A stretch of DNA of 64,000 bases from Acidiphilium sp. PA (GTDB lineage: Bacteria > Pseudomonadota > Alphaproteobacteria > Acetobacterales > Acetobacteraceae), in assembly GCF_026191915.1 (NCBI RefSeq), contig NZ_JAIMBY010000009.1:1-64000 (forward strand), written 5' to 3'. The translations under genes were made by a program, and so were the position numbers. How positions within the stretch are numbered: the first letter of the stretch is position 1; every line of letters begins with the position of its first letter. Positions 52,623-62,265 of the stretch are shown in pieces. The notes beneath the pieces were generated by a model. That model searched no databases. It saw only the letters and a program-made list of their open reading frames with translations, and was not told the DNA's origin.

Positions 52623-54059
52623 TCAAGCATAGGCCGAGGGATTGAAATCATTGGCCAGGTGGCCGGTGGGTTTGATGAATTCGTAGGCAGCGCGGGGGAT
52701 GAAGCGGCCGCTGCCGGGTTCGGCGGTTATGGTATTGTTATGCATCACGATGATCCCACGCCGCAGGGTGGTGATGGGCGTTCCGGTGATGATCTTCCCT
52801 TCGTAGGGTGTGTAATCGATCGCGTGCTGCATGATCGCATTGGTCAAGGTGATCCGCGCTGTCGCATCCCACAGCACGATATCGGCATCGGCACCCGGGC
52901 TGATCCTGCCCTTTCGCGTCAGCCCGAACAGGCGCGCGGGGTTGAAGGCAGTCAGACGCACGAAGTCGCTGGCGCTGATCCGCCCGGTGGCGACACCTTC
53001 GCTGAACAGCAGCATCATGCGCGCGCCAAGGCCTGGCACCCCGTTCGGAATATCGCGGAACGGTGCGTCGGCGCCTGCGCTGCGCTTCCCGGCGGTGCCG
53101 TCGAAGCAATAGCCGCTGTGATCGGAGGAAATCACATCAATGGTCCCGCGCCGGATCTGCGCCCAAAGCCCGGCGGCGGCATTGGCGTCGCGCGGCGGCG
53201 GGCTGCACATGAATTTCGCCCCTTCAAAACCCGGCCGGTCCATATCGGCGGCGGTGAGCGTCAGATATTGCGGGCAGGTTTCCGCCCAAACCTTCAGGCC
53301 GCGCGCCTGCGCCCGGGCGATTTCCTCGGCGACTTCACTGCACGAGACATGGAAAATCTGAATCGGCTGATCGACCAGTTCGGCCAGCGCGATCGCGCGC
53401 ATGGTCGCTTCCCGCTCCACCGCCACGGGTCGCGACCAGGCGTGATATTTCGGCGCCGTCAGCCCGGCGGCGAGCAGGGCCTCGGTCATCCAGCCGATCG
53501 CGTCGTAATTCTCGCAATGCACCGTCACCAGCGCGCCATGCCGGCGTGCGGCAGCGAGAATGCGCAGAAACCCGCGATCGTCGACATGGAGCGGGTCGTA
53601 GGTCAAAAACACCTTGAGGCTGCGAATACCCGCCGCGATCAGGGCCGGAATCTCCTCGTGGATCACCGCATCGGTCGGATCGGTGATGATCTGGTGAAAC
53701 CCGTAATCGATCATGCCGCGCGCCGCCCGTGCCTGATATTCAGCAAGGCTCGGCCCGATCGCACGCCCCTTGAACTGGGTGGAAAACGTGATCGCCGTGG
53801 TCGTCCCCCCGGCAAAGGCCGAGGCGCTGGCGGTAATGAAACGCTCCTCATCCGTCGTGCCGTCCGCACGTAATTGTTCGATATGGCAATGGGTATCCAC
53901 CCCGCCCGGCAGCACCAGCAACCCGGTGGCATCGATCACCCGCCCCCCGCGCAGATCCTGCCCGACCGCCGCGATCGTCTCCCCGATGATCCCGACATCG
54001 GCAGCAAACTGCTCCGCCGCCGTCACCACCGTGCCGCCCTTGATGACCGTGTCGTACAT
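52623..54059 (-). CDS. dihydropyrimidinase
   Basis: The protein has 478 residues from the ATG 54057-54059. The metal ligands are all seen: DTHCHIEQ (His57, His59), RSLKVFLTYDP (Lys149, carboxylated), VTVHCENYD (His181), IFHVSCSEVAEEI (His237) and ISSDHSGYCF (Asp313). It opens cyclic ureides (dihydrouracil, hydantoins) in pyrimidine breakdown. No other pyr-catabolic gene is near. The N-terminal extension to 54134 is rejected. Confidence 0.94.
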   Translation of the reverse strand: MYDTVIKGGTVVTAAEQFAADVGIIGETIAAVGQDLRGGRVIDATGLLVLPGGVDTHCHIEQLRADGTTDEERFITASASAFAGGTTTAITFSTQFKGRAIGPSLAEYQARAARGMIDYGFHQIITDPTDAVIHEEIPALIAAGIRSLKVFLTYDPLHVDDRGFLRILAAARRHGALVTVHCENYDAIGWMTEALLAAGLTAPKYHAWSRPVAVEREATMRAIALAELVDQPIQIFHVSCSEVAEEIARAQARGLKVWAETCPQYLTLTAADMDRPGFEGAKFMCSPPPRDANAAAGLWAQIRRGTIDVISSDHSGYCFDGTAGKRSAGADAPFRDIPNGVPGLGARMMLLFSEGVATGRISASDFVRLTAFNPARLFGLTRKGRISPGADADIVLWDATARITLTNAIMQHAIDYTPYEGKIITGTPITTLRRGIIVMHNNTITAEPGSGRFIPRAAYEFIKPTGHLANDFNPSAYA

Positions 54060-54143
54060 GACCCCCGTCCTGCGTTGCCGCCTCGAATTATGGCGCAGAA
54101 CGCAGGCCGGTTCCAATCCGTCGCGCGAAGGCACGCGCCACCC

Positions 54144-55160
54144 TCACCGCGCCGCCATCACCCCCATTGCCGAAGGACAGCGCCCCGCGCGATGCCGCAC
54201 CGCCGCCGAAGGCGCCACGACCGTCCGGTGCAGCAGCGGCGCCAACCCGCGCGCCACGGCAATCGAGTGCAGATACTGGCAAGGCTGCGCCAGATGATCC
54301 TCGCTGTCGTAAAAATCCGCGCGCGGATACCGGCTACGATCAGGCAATTCCAGAAAACGCCCGCCATGCCTCACGAACACGGCGCGGACCGCGGCGATCG
54401 TCGCATCCGGCAGCGCCACCGTGTCGAAATCGGTCGGCAACCCGCCGATCACGATCACGCCGCGCGCCACCTCGGCACGCACGAAGCGCGCGATGATCGC
54501 GGTGCCATAGCCCTGCCTGATGGACCGCGCCCGCGGGTCCACCCGATGCAGCAGCGCCAGAAACGCCGGATCAGCCGTCGCAAGCGTGGTGCCCACCCGG
54601 TCACCTTCCGCATCGAACTGCGCGGCGAGCAATGCGCGCGGATGCCCCATGCCCGCTGCATGCGCCGCCATTTCCACCAGCGCCTCCAGCCCATCCGGCA
54701 TGGTGCTGCCGAACGCGCCGGCCACGAACCGCCCCGCGCCAAGCCGCCACAGCAACGCCCGATCATCGTGAAACAGCCACGCGCCATCGATGCTCATGCG
54801 ATTCTGCGCCGGCGTCACATCATATTGCTGCAACTCCAGCGGCAGATACACGACATCGCCCGCATGCAGCAGCGCCGCCCACTGCGTGAACAGATCATCG
54901 AGCCCGATCCCGACCGCGACGCCGCCGTTCTCGCAATTCATCCCCAGCATCGCCCCGATCACCCGGCACGAATGCGAATACGGCGCGTTCGACCCCGCCA
55001 ATATCACCAGCTTCGGCGATGCCAGCGCCGCGCCCCGCGCCAGCTTCGCCGCCATTTCATGCCGCAACATCCCGACCGACAGCGGCCGATGCAACACGAG
55101 CCCGAACGCCGCCAGATACAGCGCGATCGAGGCCAGGGCGCAAACCACCAACCGGCGCAT
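54144..55160 (-). CDS. SGNH-like membrane-anchored partner of the MBOAT acyltransferase
   Basis: The protein has 338 residues from the ATG 55158-55160, which overlaps the MBOAT stop by ATGA. An N-terminal membrane helix (LVVCALASIALYLAAFGLVL) is followed by a periplasmic domain with LVILAGSNAPYSHSCRVIG, where GSN stands where SGNH esterases have their nucleophile Ser, and late DFYDSEDHLAQPCQYLHS with an Asp/His pair. This is the layout of AlgJ/AlgX-type proteins, which pass acetyl groups from an MBOAT to a cell-surface polymer. The substrate is unknown. Confidence 0.75.
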   Translation of the reverse strand: MRRLVVCALASIALYLAAFGLVLHRPLSVGMLRHEMAAKLARGAALASPKLVILAGSNAPYSHSCRVIGAMLGMNCENGGVAVGIGLDDLFTQWAALLHAGDVVYLPLELQQYDVTPAQNRMSIDGAWLFHDDRALLWRLGAGRFVAGAFGSTMPDGLEALVEMAAHAAGMGHPRALLAAQFDAEGDRVGTTLATADPAFLALLHRVDPRARSIRQGYGTAIIARFVRAEVARGVIVIGGLPTDFDTVALPDATIAAVRAVFVRHGGRFLELPDRSRYPRADFYDSEDHLAQPCQYLHSIAVARGLAPLLHRTVVAPSAAVRHRAGRCPSAMGVMAAR

Positions 55161-56632
55161 CAGAACTGAAAATAAATGAAGGGGCGTGCAAACGGCGCGA
55201 AAAACAGCGCCTGCACCGAAAACGCGAACCCCGCGACCAGCGCCGCGTTCCGTCCCCGCTCGCGCAGCGTATGAATATCCGGCGCGAGCAGAATAATCCC
55301 CCAGGTCAACGCCAGCAGTGCCGCGGCCTGCACCACACTCATCGTCCGCGCCGCCCCCAGATACGGCAGCACCGGCACAGCCGTCACCACATGCCGCAAG
55401 ATCGGCAACGCCCTGACGATCATCGCCGGCAGCAAAACGCCCGCGGCCCCACACAACCCGCGCAGCATGATCCAGCAGGCCCGCAGATTATCCGCCCGAA
55501 ACGGCACCCAGGCAATCAACACCGCCAGCACGGTCACCGCCTGCGCCACACCCGCATGCAGGCGCCAACCCGTCCGCCGCCATTGCTGATGCACGATCAA
55601 ATAAAGCCCATGCAGCCCGCCCCACGCCATGAACCGCCACGCCGCACCATGCCATAAACCGCCCAGCAGCATCGTGATCATCAAATTCACATTGCGCCGC
55701 ACCGCGCCATGCCGGTTGCCGCCCAACGGGATATACAAATAATCCCGCAGGAACCCCGATAGCGTCATGTTCCAGCGCCGCCAGAAATCGGCAATGTCGC
55801 GCGCCTGATACGGCGAGCGGAAGTTCAGCGGAAACCGCACCCCCACCATCCGCGCCAGCCCGATCGCCATGTCCGAATAACCGGAAAAATCGAAGTAGAT
55901 CTGCGCCCCATACGCCAGCAGCGCCACCCACGCCTCAACCAGCGACAGCGAATGCCCCGCCCCCGCCGCCCGAAACCCCGGATCGGCAAACCGCGCCAGA
56001 CTGTCCGCCAGCACCAGCTTCTTCGCCAGCCCCAGCAAAAACACCTCGAGCCCCGCCACCAGATCATCCCGCCGCACCCGCCCGGTCAGCGCTGCAAACT
56101 GCGGCACAATCTCCCGTGGCCGCACGATCGGCCCCGCCAGCAAATGCGCGAAAAATCCGACGAAACACGCATAGTCCAGAAACCCGCACACCATCGTCTC
56201 GTCGCGGTACGAATCCACCAGATACATCACCTGCTGAAACGTGAAAAAACTGATCCCCAACGGCAACACAATGCCCAGATCAGGCGCCCGCACCCCAAGC
56301 CACCCCGCCCCGGTCGCCGCCAGCAACCCCGCGTATTTGAACCACGCCAGCAACCCCAGATCCGCAACCAGCCCCCCGACCAGCCATCGAAACCGCCACC
56401 GCCCGCGCGACCGGCGCATCACCCGCACCAGCCCATAATTCCCAATGATCGACCCCACCAACAAAGGCACAAATACCGGCCGCCACCAGCCGTAAAACAC
56501 CAGACTGGCCGCCAGCAAAACCACCAAAGCAGCCCGCCCGCCCCAGCACCAACCCGCCACCACAAAACCCGCCAGAAACAACGGCAAAAACCCAACCACA
56601 AACACCGATGAGTTGAATAACACCGAAAACAC
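55160..56632 (-). CDS. MBOAT family O-acyltransferase (AlgI-like)
   Basis: The 490-residue protein starts at a GTG (MFSVLFNSSVFVVGFLPLFL). About 11 membrane segments and the AlgI family wording are seen: FYGWWRPVFVPLLVGSIIGNYG, LPLGISFFTFQQVMYLVDSYRDE, FDFSGYSDMAIGLARMVGVRFPLNF and LGGLWHGAAWRFMAWGGLHGL with the catalytic His. It moves acyl groups across the inner membrane to a polymer, with help of the coupled downstream protein. Confidence 0.93.
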   Translation of the reverse strand: MFSVLFNSSVFVVGFLPLFLAGFVVAGWCWGGRAALVVLLAASLVFYGWWRPVFVPLLVGSIIGNYGLVRVMRRSRGRWRFRWLVGGLVADLGLLAWFKYAGLLAATGAGWLGVRAPDLGIVLPLGISFFTFQQVMYLVDSYRDETMVCGFLDYACFVGFFAHLLAGPIVRPREIVPQFAALTGRVRRDDLVAGLEVFLLGLAKKLVLADSLARFADPGFRAAGAGHSLSLVEAWVALLAYGAQIYFDFSGYSDMAIGLARMVGVRFPLNFRSPYQARDIADFWRRWNMTLSGFLRDYLYIPLGGNRHGAVRRNVNLMITMLLGGLWHGAAWRFMAWGGLHGLYLIVHQQWRRTGWRLHAGVAQAVTVLAVLIAWVPFRADNLRACWIMLRGLCGAAGVLLPAMIVRALPILRHVVTAVPVLPYLGAARTMSVVQAAALLALTWGIILLAPDIHTLRERGRNAALVAGFAFSVQALFFAPFARPFIYFQF

Positions 56633-56720
56633 TCGCCAAGGTTGCAGGTCACCATGTCACAACCCATCACCCATTTCCAGCATTTTACCGCCCGGCAGGT
56701 TGGTGCTGGGGAGAGAAAGA

Positions 56721-56914
56721 AGGCGGGGGGCTTTGCCCCCTCGACCCCCACTAAGGGCTTAGCCCTTAGAACCCGCTAGTTTTAGGCAAGGGGAGGGCGA
56801 CACGGGCCAGATCGACGGAACCACCGAGGCAGCACCCTCCCCTTGCCTAAAACGAATGGATTTTAAAGGCTCCGCCTTTAACGGGGGTCCAGGGGGCAGA
56901 GCCCCCGCCTTCCT
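56721..56914 (-). repeat. large palindromic intergenic repeat, copy B (opposite orientation)
   Basis: The arms are in reverse order to copies A and C: left GGGGGGCTTTGCCCCCT, CTAAGGGCTTAGCCCTTAG and CTAGTTTTAGGCAAGGGGAG; right CTCCCCTTGCCTAAAACGA, TTTTAAAGGCTCCGCCTTTA and CAGGGGGCAGAGCCCCC. It fills most of the 361-nt gap between the MBOAT and hisZ genes; the rest of that gap holds only the start regions of the two divergent genes. Confidence 0.85.
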
Positions 56915-56993
56915 TCCCTCCAGCACCCGCCCGGCCGGTTGGTACAATGCGGGAAACCGGTGCTATAGGCTCGCTGCACTTGGGACCGTTGCC

Positions 56994-58133
56994 ATGACTG
57001 ACGATTTACCGCCTCATCCAGCGTTATTACCTGTGGGGTTCACTGATTTATTACCGCCGGATGCCGAGGCTGAGGCGCGTCTGACCGAGACGTTGACGGC
57101 GTGTTTTGGCGCGCACGGCTATCAGCGCGTCAAGCCGCCGTTGGTTGAGTTCGAATCGACCTTGTTTGCCGGCTCGGGTGCGGCGGTGGCGGAGCAGACG
57201 TTCCGTTTCATGGACCCTGAGTCCCAGCGCATGATGGGTTTGCGCGCGGACACCACGCCGCAGATCGCCCGGATTGCCACGACCAGGCTGGCGGCGGCGC
57301 CGCGCCCGCTGCGTCTGGCCTATGCCGGGCAGTGCTTGCTGGTGCGGGGTTCGCAACTGGCCCCTGAGCGTCAGGTGGCGCAGGCGGGCATCGAGTTGAT
57401 CGGCCCCGACCTGCCGGAGGCGGATGCCGAGATCATCATTGCCGCTGCAGCGGCGTTGGAAGCGGCGGGTGTGGCGAGCATCAGCATCGATCTCACAATG
57501 CCGCCGCTGATTCCGGCGCTGCTGGGCGACACTTCGGTCCAGCCCGCTTTGGTCCGCGCCCTCGATCGCAAGGATACCGCGGCCATCGCGGCCCTGGGCG
57601 GCGCGCTCGCCCCCACCTTGCGCGCCTTGCTCGAAGCCGCCGGCCCCGCCGAGCCGGGCATGGCGGCCCTCGCCGCAATCGCCTTGCCGCATGCGGTGCG
57701 TGGCCTGGCCGATCGGCTGGCTGCAACCATCGCCGCCATCCGCCATCGTGCGCCGGCTTTGCGTCTGACGATCGATCCCGTCGAGTTCCGCGGCTATCGC
57801 TATCATACCGGCGTCGCGGTCACCATTTTCGCCCCCGGCCGCCAGGCCGAGCTTGGCCGTGGCGGGCGGTATCTGTGCGACAACGGCGAATCCGCGACCG
57901 GCATCACCTTGTATCCGGACACGATCCTGAAAGTCGCCCCGCGCCCCGCCGCGCGGCCGCGCCTGTTCTTGCCGGCCGGCACCTCGCCTGCGGTGGCGCA
58001 GGCGTGCCGTGAGCAGCAGTTCGCCACCATCGCCGGCCTGCTGCCGGCAGCGGACGACATCGCCGAGGCCAAGCGCCTGCTCTGCACCCATGTCTGGCGC
58101 GATGACCGCGCCGTCGCTCTTCAAGGAACCTGA
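56994..58133 (+). CDS. hisZ: ATP phosphoribosyltransferase regulatory subunit
   Basis: The protein has 379 residues from the ATG 56994-56996. It is a class II tRNA-synthetase-like domain without tRNA binding: GFTDLLPPDAEAEARLTETL, QTFRFMDPESQRMMGLRADTTPQIARIA, LRLAYAGQCLLVRGSQLAPERQVAQAGIELIG. It activates the short form of HisG in the first step of histidine synthesis. hisZ next to purA is common in alphaproteobacteria. It lies 3 nt before purA. Confidence 0.93.
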   Translation: MTDDLPPHPALLPVGFTDLLPPDAEAEARLTETLTACFGAHGYQRVKPPLVEFESTLFAGSGAAVAEQTFRFMDPESQRMMGLRADTTPQIARIATTRLAAAPRPLRLAYAGQCLLVRGSQLAPERQVAQAGIELIGPDLPEADAEIIIAAAAALEAAGVASISIDLTMPPLIPALLGDTSVQPALVRALDRKDTAAIAALGGALAPTLRALLEAAGPAEPGMAALAAIALPHAVRGLADRLAATIAAIRHRAPALRLTIDPVEFRGYRYHTGVAVTIFAPGRQAELGRGGRYLCDNGESATGITLYPDTILKVAPRPAARPRLFLPAGTSPAVAQACREQQFATIAGLLPAADDIAEAKRLLCTHVWRDDRAVALQGT

Positions 58134-58136
58134 TCC

Positions 58137-59426
58137 ATGGCAAACGTCACCATCATCGGCGCGCAATGGGGCGACGAGGGCAAGGGCAAGGTGGTTGACT
58201 GGCTCGCCTCCCGTGCCGACATCGTCGTCCGCTTCCAGGGCGGCCACAATGCGGGTCATACGCTGGTGGTCGGCAACCAGACCTACAAGCTCTCGCTGCT
58301 GCCATCGGGCCTGGTACGCGGCAAGCTCGGCATCATCGGCAACGGCGTGGTGATCGACCCGGTCGCCTTGCTGGCCGAAATCACCCGCATGCGCGATCAG
58401 GGCCTGACAATCTCGCCCGAAACCCTCCGCATCGCCGACAACGCCCCCCTCATCCTGCCGGTCCACGCCGCGATCGATGCCGCGCGCGAAACCGCCCGCG
58501 GCGACCGCAAGATCGGCACCACCGGCCGCGGCATCGGCCCCGCGTACGAGGATAAAGTCGCCCGCCGCGCCATCCGCGTCTGCGACCTCGCGGAGCCGGA
58601 AACGCTCGATTGGCGGCTCGACGAGTTGTTGCTCCACCACAACACGCTGCTCGCCGGTCTCGGCGCCCCCACGTTCGAAAAAGCCGCCCTGCGCGACCAG
58701 CTGCTCGCCCTCGCGCCGCAGATCCTGCCCTTCGCCGAACCGGTGTGGGAGCGTCTCGCCGCCGCCCGCAAATCCGGCGCGCGCATTCTGTTCGAAGGTG
58801 CCCAGGCCGTCATGCTCGATGTCGATCACGGCACCTACCCGTTCGTCACCTCGTCCAACACCGTCGCCGGCCAGGCCGCCGCCGGGTCCGGCATCGGCCC
58901 GGATGCGATCGGCCGCGTTCTTGGCATCGCCAAGGCCTATTGCACCCGCGTCGGCTCCGGCCCGTTCCCGACCGAGTTGTTCGACGAAACCGGCCGCCAA
59001 CTCGGCGAGCGGGGCCATGAATTCGGCACCGTCACCGGCCGCCCGCGCCGCTGCGGCTGGTTCGATGCCGCCCTGGTCCGCCAGGCCGTGAAAGTCGGCG
59101 GCATCACCGGCCTCGCTTTGACCAAGCTCGACGTGCTCGATGGCATGCAAACCCTGCAAATCGGTGTCGGCTACCGGATCGACGGGGTCGAATTCAAACA
59201 TCTACCCCCCGGCGCCGCCGCTCAGGCCAAGGCCGAGCCCATCTTCGAGACCATCGAAGGCTGGCCCGGCTCGACCCGCGGCGCCCGCTCCTACGCCGAA
59301 CTCCCCGCCCAGGCGATCAAATACGTCCGCCGCATCGAGGAACTGGTCGAATGCCCGGTCACCCTGCTCTCGACCAGCCCGGAGCGCGACGATACCATCC
59401 TGATGCAGGACCCGTTCGCCGACTAG
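58137..59426 (+). CDS. purA: adenylosuccinate synthetase
   Basis: The 429-residue protein opens [20 protein letters not shown] with the GTP loop and [35 protein letters not shown] and [24 protein letters not shown] are further signatures. It makes adenylosuccinate from IMP and aspartate in AMP synthesis. It starts 3 nt after the hisZ stop and shares its transcript. Confidence 0.98.
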   Translation: MANVTIIGAQWGDEGKGKVVDWLASRADIVVRFQGGHNAGHTLVVGNQTYKLSLLPSGLVRGKLGIIGNGVVIDPVALLAEITRMRDQGLTISPETLRIADNAPLILPVHAAIDAARETARGDRKIGTTGRGIGPAYEDKVARRAIRVCDLAEPETLDWRLDELLLHHNTLLAGLGAPTFEKAALRDQLLALAPQILPFAEPVWERLAAARKSGARILFEGAQAVMLDVDHGTYPFVTSSNTVAGQAAAGSGIGPDAIGRVLGIAKAYCTRVGSGPFPTELFDETGRQLGERGHEFGTVTGRPRRCGWFDAALVRQAVKVGGITGLALTKLDVLDGMQTLQIGVGYRIDGVEFKHLPPGAAAQAKAEPIFETIEGWPGSTRGARSYAELPAQAIKYVRRIEELVECPVTLLSTSPERDDTILMQDPFAD

Positions 59427-59487
59427 GCGGACCGCGCCGCGTTTTTCACCGCGAAAGCCAAGCTTTCCGCCCATCCCGGAGACGCCC

Positions 59488-60477
59488 ATGTCCACCGCAT
59501 TCGAAGCCCTCGTCATCCGCAAGACCGAAACAGGCCAGATCTGCGAACCCGCCACCATCACCGAAGCCGAGCTGATGGACGGCGACGTCACGGTCGCCAT
59601 CAGCCACTCCACCGTCAACTACAAGGACGGCCTCGCCGTCACCGGCCGCGCCCCGATCGCCCGGCGCTTTCCGCTCATCCCCGGCATCGATTTCGCCGGC
59701 ACCGTCACCCAGTCCAGCCACCCGCGCTTCGCCACGGGTGATACCGTCCTGCTGAACGGCTTCGGCGTCGGTGAAACCCACCACGGCGGTTTCGCCGCCC
59801 GCGCCCGCGTCAACGGCGACTGGCTGATCCACCGCCCTGCCGGCCTCTCCGCCGCGCAAACCATGGCGATCGGCACCGCCGGCTACACCGCCATGCTGAG
59901 CGTCATGGCACTGCAGACCGGCGGCCTCACCCCGGCAGACGGCGATGTCCTGGTGACCGGTGCCGCCGGCGGCGTCGGCTCGATCGCGGTGGCATTGCTC
60001 GCCCGCGCGGGCTTCCGCGTCATCGCCTCCTCACGGCGCGCCCAATCCGAGGCCGCCTACCTGCAAAACCTCGGCGCGGCCGACATCATCGATGCCGCAA
60101 CCCTCGCCGCTCCCGGCAAACCCTTCGCCAAGGAACGCTGGGCCGGCGTGATCGACTCGGTCGGCAGCCACACCCTCGCCAACGCCTTGGCCCAGACACG
60201 CTACAACGGCATCGTCGCCGCCTGCGGCCTCGCTCAGGGCAGCGACCTGCCGACCACCGTCCTGCCCTTCATTCTGCGCGGCATCACCCTCACCGGTATC
60301 GATTCCGTGATGGCGCCGCGCGCCAGACGCGAAACCGCCTGGGCCCGCCTGGCCACCGAGCTCGACCTCGCGACGCTCGGGGCCATCACCACCACCATCG
60401 GCCTCGCGGGCATCCCCGCCGCGGCCGAGGCCATCACCACCGGCCAGGTCCGCGGCCGCATCGTGGTCGCCCTATAG
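59488..60477 (+). CDS. acuI: AcuI/YhdH-type NADPH:acrylyl-CoA reductase or quinone oxidoreductase
   Basis: The 329-residue protein is of the zinc-free MDR family. Wording: ISHSTVNYKDGLAVTGRAPI, PLIPGIDFAGTV, VLLNGFGVGETHHGGFAARARVNGDWL and VLVTGAAGGVGSIAVALLARAG (NADPH fold), all as in AcuI/YhdH. Known: AcuI reduces acryloyl-CoA to propionyl-CoA. A terminator-like hairpin follows the gene. Confidence 0.88.
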   Translation: MSTAFEALVIRKTETGQICEPATITEAELMDGDVTVAISHSTVNYKDGLAVTGRAPIARRFPLIPGIDFAGTVTQSSHPRFATGDTVLLNGFGVGETHHGGFAARARVNGDWLIHRPAGLSAAQTMAIGTAGYTAMLSVMALQTGGLTPADGDVLVTGAAGGVGSIAVALLARAGFRVIASSRRAQSEAAYLQNLGAADIIDAATLAAPGKPFAKERWAGVIDSVGSHTLANALAQTRYNGIVAACGLAQGSDLPTTVLPFILRGITLTGIDSVMAPRARRETAWARLATELDLATLGAITTTIGLAGIPAAAEAITTGQVRGRIVVAL

Positions 60478-60478
60478 G

Positions 60479-60506
60479 CAAAAAAAAAGCGGCACTTTCG
60501 TGCCGC
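60479..60506 (-). terminator. terminator for the minus-strand glycosyltransferase gene
   Basis: GCGGCAC-TTTC-GTGCCGC (60489-60506) has a run of A on its left. On the minus strand this is a 7-bp stem followed by about nine T, a strong end signal for the gene at 60621-61523. On the plus strand it lacks a T run but may still slow transcripts from acuI. Confidence 0.82.
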
Positions 60507-60620
60507 CAAGTTTAGGGAGGAAACGTCCAAGAAAGCAGACGGCGACAGAGCGCCGTTGCTGTTAATCGATATAGCGCAGTCCTTCGCGCCTGAAAACTTA
60601 AATTTGTGCAATGCAGCATG

Positions 60621-61523
60621 TCAGTTTTCGAACATCCGGAAACCCATCAGCGACACGTCGTGCCCCGCCCCGTCCTGCAGCCGCCCATACGCCGCCAACT
60701 GCCCGGCCAGCTGATGCAACCGCACCGCCCAAGCCATGTCGATTACCTGAAACCGCTCCGCCAGATCACCCAGCCACGCCACATAGCGCGGCACATGCGC
60801 CGCACAGAGCGCCCCGATCCCGCGCGCCACCGGATCATCCCAATCCCACTGCCCGGCCGCAATCGCGCCGATCCCGCCGAGCTTCGGCCCATGAAAATGC
60901 AGAATCCCGGCATGCGGATCATACGGCCAGTACGGTTTGGCGTTCAGCCCCGGGTCCAGCCGATCCCAATACCCGCGAAACGCCTCGTTCAGCGCAACCT
61001 GATCATCGAACTGCGCCCCGCCATCCCCATCCAGCCTGGCGTTGATCACCGCCTCGAACCCCGCCTGGGCCGCCCGCATGGCCGGCAGGTTCATCACCAT
61101 CACGCCCGCATTGAAATAATTCCACGCATCCGGCGCAAACTCCGGCGCCGCCGCGAACACGCGCGGCCGGATCGCACCGAAATCGATCGGCCGCAGAAAC
61201 ACCACATCACAATCCGTATACAGCGCAAACGCAGCATCCCGATCGACCACGGGAATCGCCAGGCGCAACCAATGCCCCGCCGAATGCGCCCGAAAACTCC
61301 CCCGCGCCGTCGCCGCCGCCATCGCCTCACCGCACGGCGGCACCGCATCGATCACCCTCACCCCCCGCTCTTCCATCCATCGCGTGCAGTCGCATCGCGC
61401 CCCATAATAAAGCAGCCGCGGCTCCAACCCGGGACACAACCGCGACGACATCACCGCCAGCTGCGCCAACACCCCCGCCTCACCCCGCGCTCCAGCTTCA
61501 TCGAGTGCAAAATACCAGCGCAT
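60621..61523 (-). CDS. glycosyltransferase, GT8-like
   Basis: The protein has 300 residues from the ATG 61521-61523; a GTG two codons earlier is possible. The DxD metal motif is in FALYTDCDVVFLRPIDFGAI. It is followed by NYFNAGVMVMNLPAMRA and FDDQVALNEAFRGYWDRLDP and AGILHFHGPK, the GT8 order of acceptor and sugar sites with the late His. It likely moves a hexose from UDP-sugar onto an unknown acceptor. It is divergent from pcp. Confidence 0.82.
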   Translation of the reverse strand: MRWYFALDEAGARGEAGVLAQLAVMSSRLCPGLEPRLLYYGARCDCTRWMEERGVRVIDAVPPCGEAMAAATARGSFRAHSAGHWLRLAIPVVDRDAAFALYTDCDVVFLRPIDFGAIRPRVFAAAPEFAPDAWNYFNAGVMVMNLPAMRAAQAGFEAVINARLDGDGGAQFDDQVALNEAFRGYWDRLDPGLNAKPYWPYDPHAGILHFHGPKLGGIGAIAAGQWDWDDPVARGIGALCAAHVPRYVAWLGDLAERFQVIDMAWAVRLHQLAGQLAAYGRLQDGAGHDVSLMGFRMFEN

Positions 61524-61568
61524 CGTCACCCCTTCGCAGCCACCGCCAACACCACCTATACTCCGCCG

Positions 61569-62213
61569 ATGCGCATCCTGATCACCGGCTTCGAACCGTT
61601 CGACGGCGATACCATCAACCCCTCAGCACTTCTGGTCGATTCCCTCGCCTCCACGCCGCCGCCCGGCGCCACCCTCATCCCGCTCGTCCTGCCCTGCGCC
61701 TTCGCCCCGCTCCACCACACGCTGCAAACCGCGCTCGAAACCCACCGGCCCGATATCACCATCAGCTTCGGCCTCGCCGGCAACCGCCAAGGCATCAGCC
61801 TCGAACGCGTCGCCCTCAACATCATCGACGCCCGCATCCCCGACAACGAAGGCAACGCCCCGATCGACGAACCCGTCCTCCCCGGCGCCCCCGCCGCCTA
61901 CTTCACCACCCTGCCGATCAAGACCGCCATGGCCGCGCTCCACGCCGAAGGCATCGCAGCCCATATCTCCCAAACCGCCGGCACCTACGTCTGCAACGCC
62001 ACCGCCTTCATCACAATGCACCTCGCCACCACCCGATACCCCGCCATGCGTGCCGGCTTCATCCACCTCCCCTATCTGCCGAGCATGCCCGCCGCCCAGG
62101 CCGGCGCCCCCGCGCTCGACCTCGCCACCCTCCACCACGCCGCCAGCCTGATCGTAAAAACGTGTCTTGAATGCAACACCGACCAGCGAATTACCGGCGG
62201 CGCCGTCTCCTGA
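61569..62213 (+). CDS. pcp: pyrrolidone-carboxylate (pyroglutamyl) peptidase
   Basis: The 214-residue protein begins MRILITGFEPFDGDTINPSA. The catalytic triad is Glu79 in GISLERVALN, Cys142 in AGTYVCNATAF and His166 in AGFIHLPYLP. Full length. It removes N-terminal pyroglutamate from peptides in the cytoplasm. It starts 45 nt from the divergent glycosyltransferase. Confidence 0.95.
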   Translation: MRILITGFEPFDGDTINPSALLVDSLASTPPPGATLIPLVLPCAFAPLHHTLQTALETHRPDITISFGLAGNRQGISLERVALNIIDARIPDNEGNAPIDEPVLPGAPAAYFTTLPIKTAMAALHAEGIAAHISQTAGTYVCNATAFITMHLATTRYPAMRAGFIHLPYLPSMPAAQAGAPALDLATLHHAASLIVKTCLECNTDQRITGGAVS

Positions 62214-62265
62214 GATTGCCCGGCACCACACCATTGGCTACATGCCTCTACGTCACCCTGGGGAC

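Noticed and set aside
53874..55169. 431-residue plus-strand frame opposite the dihydropyrimidinase and SGNH-like genes
   Set aside because: Arg/His/Pro-rich shadow without family wording, lying over two supported genes.
57051..59201. 716-residue minus-strand frame across hisZ and purA
   Set aside because: It is the antisense shadow of two clear genes. Its composition (runs of Gly, Asp, Ala, Gln) is that of reversed GC-rich codons.
60606..61568. Plus-strand frame in front of pcp making a 535-residue protein
   Set aside because: It runs opposite the GT8-like gene with its DxD motif. The pcp family start is at 61569.
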